DNA of 7,613 nt from Chitinophaga pinensis (lineage in GTDB: Bacteria > Bacteroidota > Bacteroidia > Flavobacteriales_D > Crocinitomicaceae): the NCBI GenBank assembly GCA_945870115.1, contig CAMBRH010000164.1, positions 1 to 7,613 of the forward strand, in the 5' to 3' direction. The position numbers and the translations under genes were made by a program. Position 1 is the stretch's first letter; each line of letters starts with the position of its first letter. Of this stretch, positions 7,006-7,613 are shown one piece after another. The notes beneath the pieces were generated by a model. It did no database searches and had not been told where the DNA came from. It saw nothing but the letters and a program-made list of their open reading frames with translations.

Positions 7006-7037
7006 ATCTTTTTTTTATTTTTAATAAAAAAAATTAC

Positions 7038-7134
7038 AGATTGAAGATTGGCAGATTACAGATTACTTCGCATTTAAGTAAATTTTCTTCAATGCGAAGC
7101 AATCTGTAATCTGTAATCTGCTAATTTGTAATCT
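7038..7134 (-). terminator. large heptamer-built hairpin between phoH and purC, possible phoH terminator
   Basis: The left arm 7051-7078 and the right arm 7087-7121 are inverted repeats that match at 27 of 28 positions once one 7-nt unit present only in the right arm is looped out; the loop is TAAATTTT (7079-7086). Flanking AGATTGA and AGATTGG units at 7038-7051 can partly pair with 7122-7134, extending the stem. Read on the phoH strand, the extended stem is followed by GTAA and a run of eight T (7026-7033), resembling an intrinsic terminator between phoH and purC. The core stem itself ends about 17 nt before the T-run, so the terminator reading depends on the weaker outer pairing. The inverted structure is certain; its function is inferred. 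Confidence 0.55.
7038..7134. repeat. AGATTAC-type heptamer arrays, inverted
   Basis: The + strand carries AGATTGA (7038-7044), AGATTGG (7045-7051), then after one C AGATTAC twice (7053-7066). The right side carries the complement as GCAATCT (7099-7105), GTAATCT (7106-7112) and GTAATCT (7113-7119), with another GTAATCT at 7128-7134. The array therefore has two core units on one arm and three on the other, while the loop-proximal sequence TTCGCATT / AATGCGAA is unique and perfectly paired. Further AATCT/ATCT remnants at 7141-7152 lead toward the end of phoH. Confidence 0.85.
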
Positions 7135-7159
7135 TAATTTAATCTTTTATCTACATTAA

Positions 7160-7613
7160 TCAAGTCTTTTGTCTTTCGTCTTGTAGTCTTAAGTCTTTTT
7201 GCTCTGCAACTTCAAATGCTTCAATAATTTTTCTAACCAATGGATGCCTAATTACATCATTTTTATTTAACCTCACAATACCAATTCCATCAACATCTTC
7301 AAGTGCATCCAAAGCATAAGCTAAGCCAGATTTTTGTTTTTTTGGTAAATCGACTTGCGACATATCTCCCGTGATGATAAAATTTGCAGTTTGTCCCATT
7401 CTAGTCAAAAACATCTTCATTTGCATCACAGTAGCATTTTGTGCTTCGTCTAGAATTACAAAAGCTTTATCCAAAGTGCGACCACGCATAAATGCCAATG
7501 GTGCGATTTCGATAAAACCATATTCTATCATATCTTTCAACTTATCTGGTGGAATCATATCGCGCAATGCATCGTATAAAGGCATCAAGTAAGGATCTAA
7601 TTTTTCTTTCAAA
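7160..7613 (-). CDS. phoH: PhoH-family ATPase, C-terminal part (5'-truncated by window edge)
   Basis: The frame is open to the window edge. The TTG at 7610-7612 is an internal leucine codon, since LKEKLDPYLMPLYDAL is the usual interior sequence of PhoH proteins, so the start and the Walker A motif are outside. The visible 150 residues hold GFIEIAPLAFMRGRTLDKAFVILDEAQNAT with the Walker B element VILDEAQN (52-59), followed by QMKMFLTRMG, FIITGDMSQVDLP and SGLAYALDALEDVDGIGIVRLNKNDVIRHPLVRKIIEAFE. PhoH proteins are cytoplasmic P-loop ATPases linked to RNA metabolism and, in some bacteria, phosphate starvation; the exact activity of this one is unknown. The last 12 residues, KDLRLQDERQKT, and the stop codon are encoded by a degenerate heptamer array and probably form a non-conserved tail. 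Confidence 0.93.
   Translation of the reverse strand, partial: LKEKLDPYLMPLYDALRDMIPPDKLKDMIEYGFIEIAPLAFMRGRTLDKAFVILDEAQNATVMQMKMFLTRMGQTANFIITGDMSQVDLPKKQKSGLAYALDALEDVDGIGIVRLNKNDVIRHPLVRKIIEAFEVAEQKDLRLQDERQKT
7164..7199. repeat. GTCTTNN heptamer array inside the 3' end of phoH
   Basis: Units GTCTTTT (7164-7170), GTCTTTC (7171-7177), GTCTTGTA (7178-7185, one base longer), GTCTTAA (7186-7192) and GTCTTTT (7193-7199) run without gaps; on the coding strand each contains AGAC. AGAC-type units resemble the AGAT-type units of the neighbouring intergenic array, so the two may be one degenerate array that crosses the stop codon. Because seven is not a multiple of three, each repeat is read in a different frame, which hides the periodicity at the protein level. 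Confidence 0.75.

Noticed and set aside
7610..7612. TTG as the start of phoH
   Set aside because: The residues match the interior of PhoH proteins, and the Walker A region expected upstream is missing, so the gene is cut by the window edge.

Overview
The window looks like a piece of a Flavobacterium-like chromosome (phylum Bacteroidota). The support is strongly AT-rich DNA, A-rich tracts instead of clear Shine-Dalgarno sites before start codons, a TAnnTTTG-type -7 promoter element, an outer-membrane assembly protein with the TamL-type RGWKARALGPG motif, and AT-rich intergenic heptamer arrays. The content is mostly housekeeping. I see no IS element, prophage, CRISPR array, tRNA, rRNA or defence island.

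Layout, left half (+ strand): the 3' part of a TamL/BamA-family outer-membrane barrel gene (1-939); fbaA, class II fructose-bisphosphate aldolase (1025-2092), with a candidate promoter in front; accD, the acetyl-CoA carboxylase carboxyltransferase beta subunit (2171-3016); a membrane-anchored MutS-family ATPase (3089-4843); and a small secreted, probably beta-barrel protein of unknown function (4871-5530). Right half (- strand, convergent): the 3' part of phoH (7160-7613), then purC (6052-7005), then a TrmH/SpoU-type RNA 2'-O-methyltransferase (5546-6043) only 8 nt behind purC. The two halves meet tail to tail across 15 nt at 5531-5545.

Functionally the genes cover outer-membrane biogenesis, glycolysis/gluconeogenesis, the first committed step of fatty-acid synthesis, de novo purine synthesis and RNA metabolism. 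Apart from the purC-methyltransferase pair, which is probably one transcript, and possibly fbaA-accD, they need not act in one pathway.

The most distinctive material lies between the genes. Three spacers (fbaA-accD, accD-mutS-like, phoH-purC) contain arrays of short units with a 7-bp period, each with its own unit sequence. Two are arranged as in-phase inverted arrays that can fold into hairpins, and a third contains a smaller inverted heptamer pair. One array runs into a gene, so the last 12 residues and the stop codon of PhoH are written in heptamers. The MutS-like gene starts one base after another array and has no ATG start. These arrays, rather than a new protein system, are the part I would look at again.
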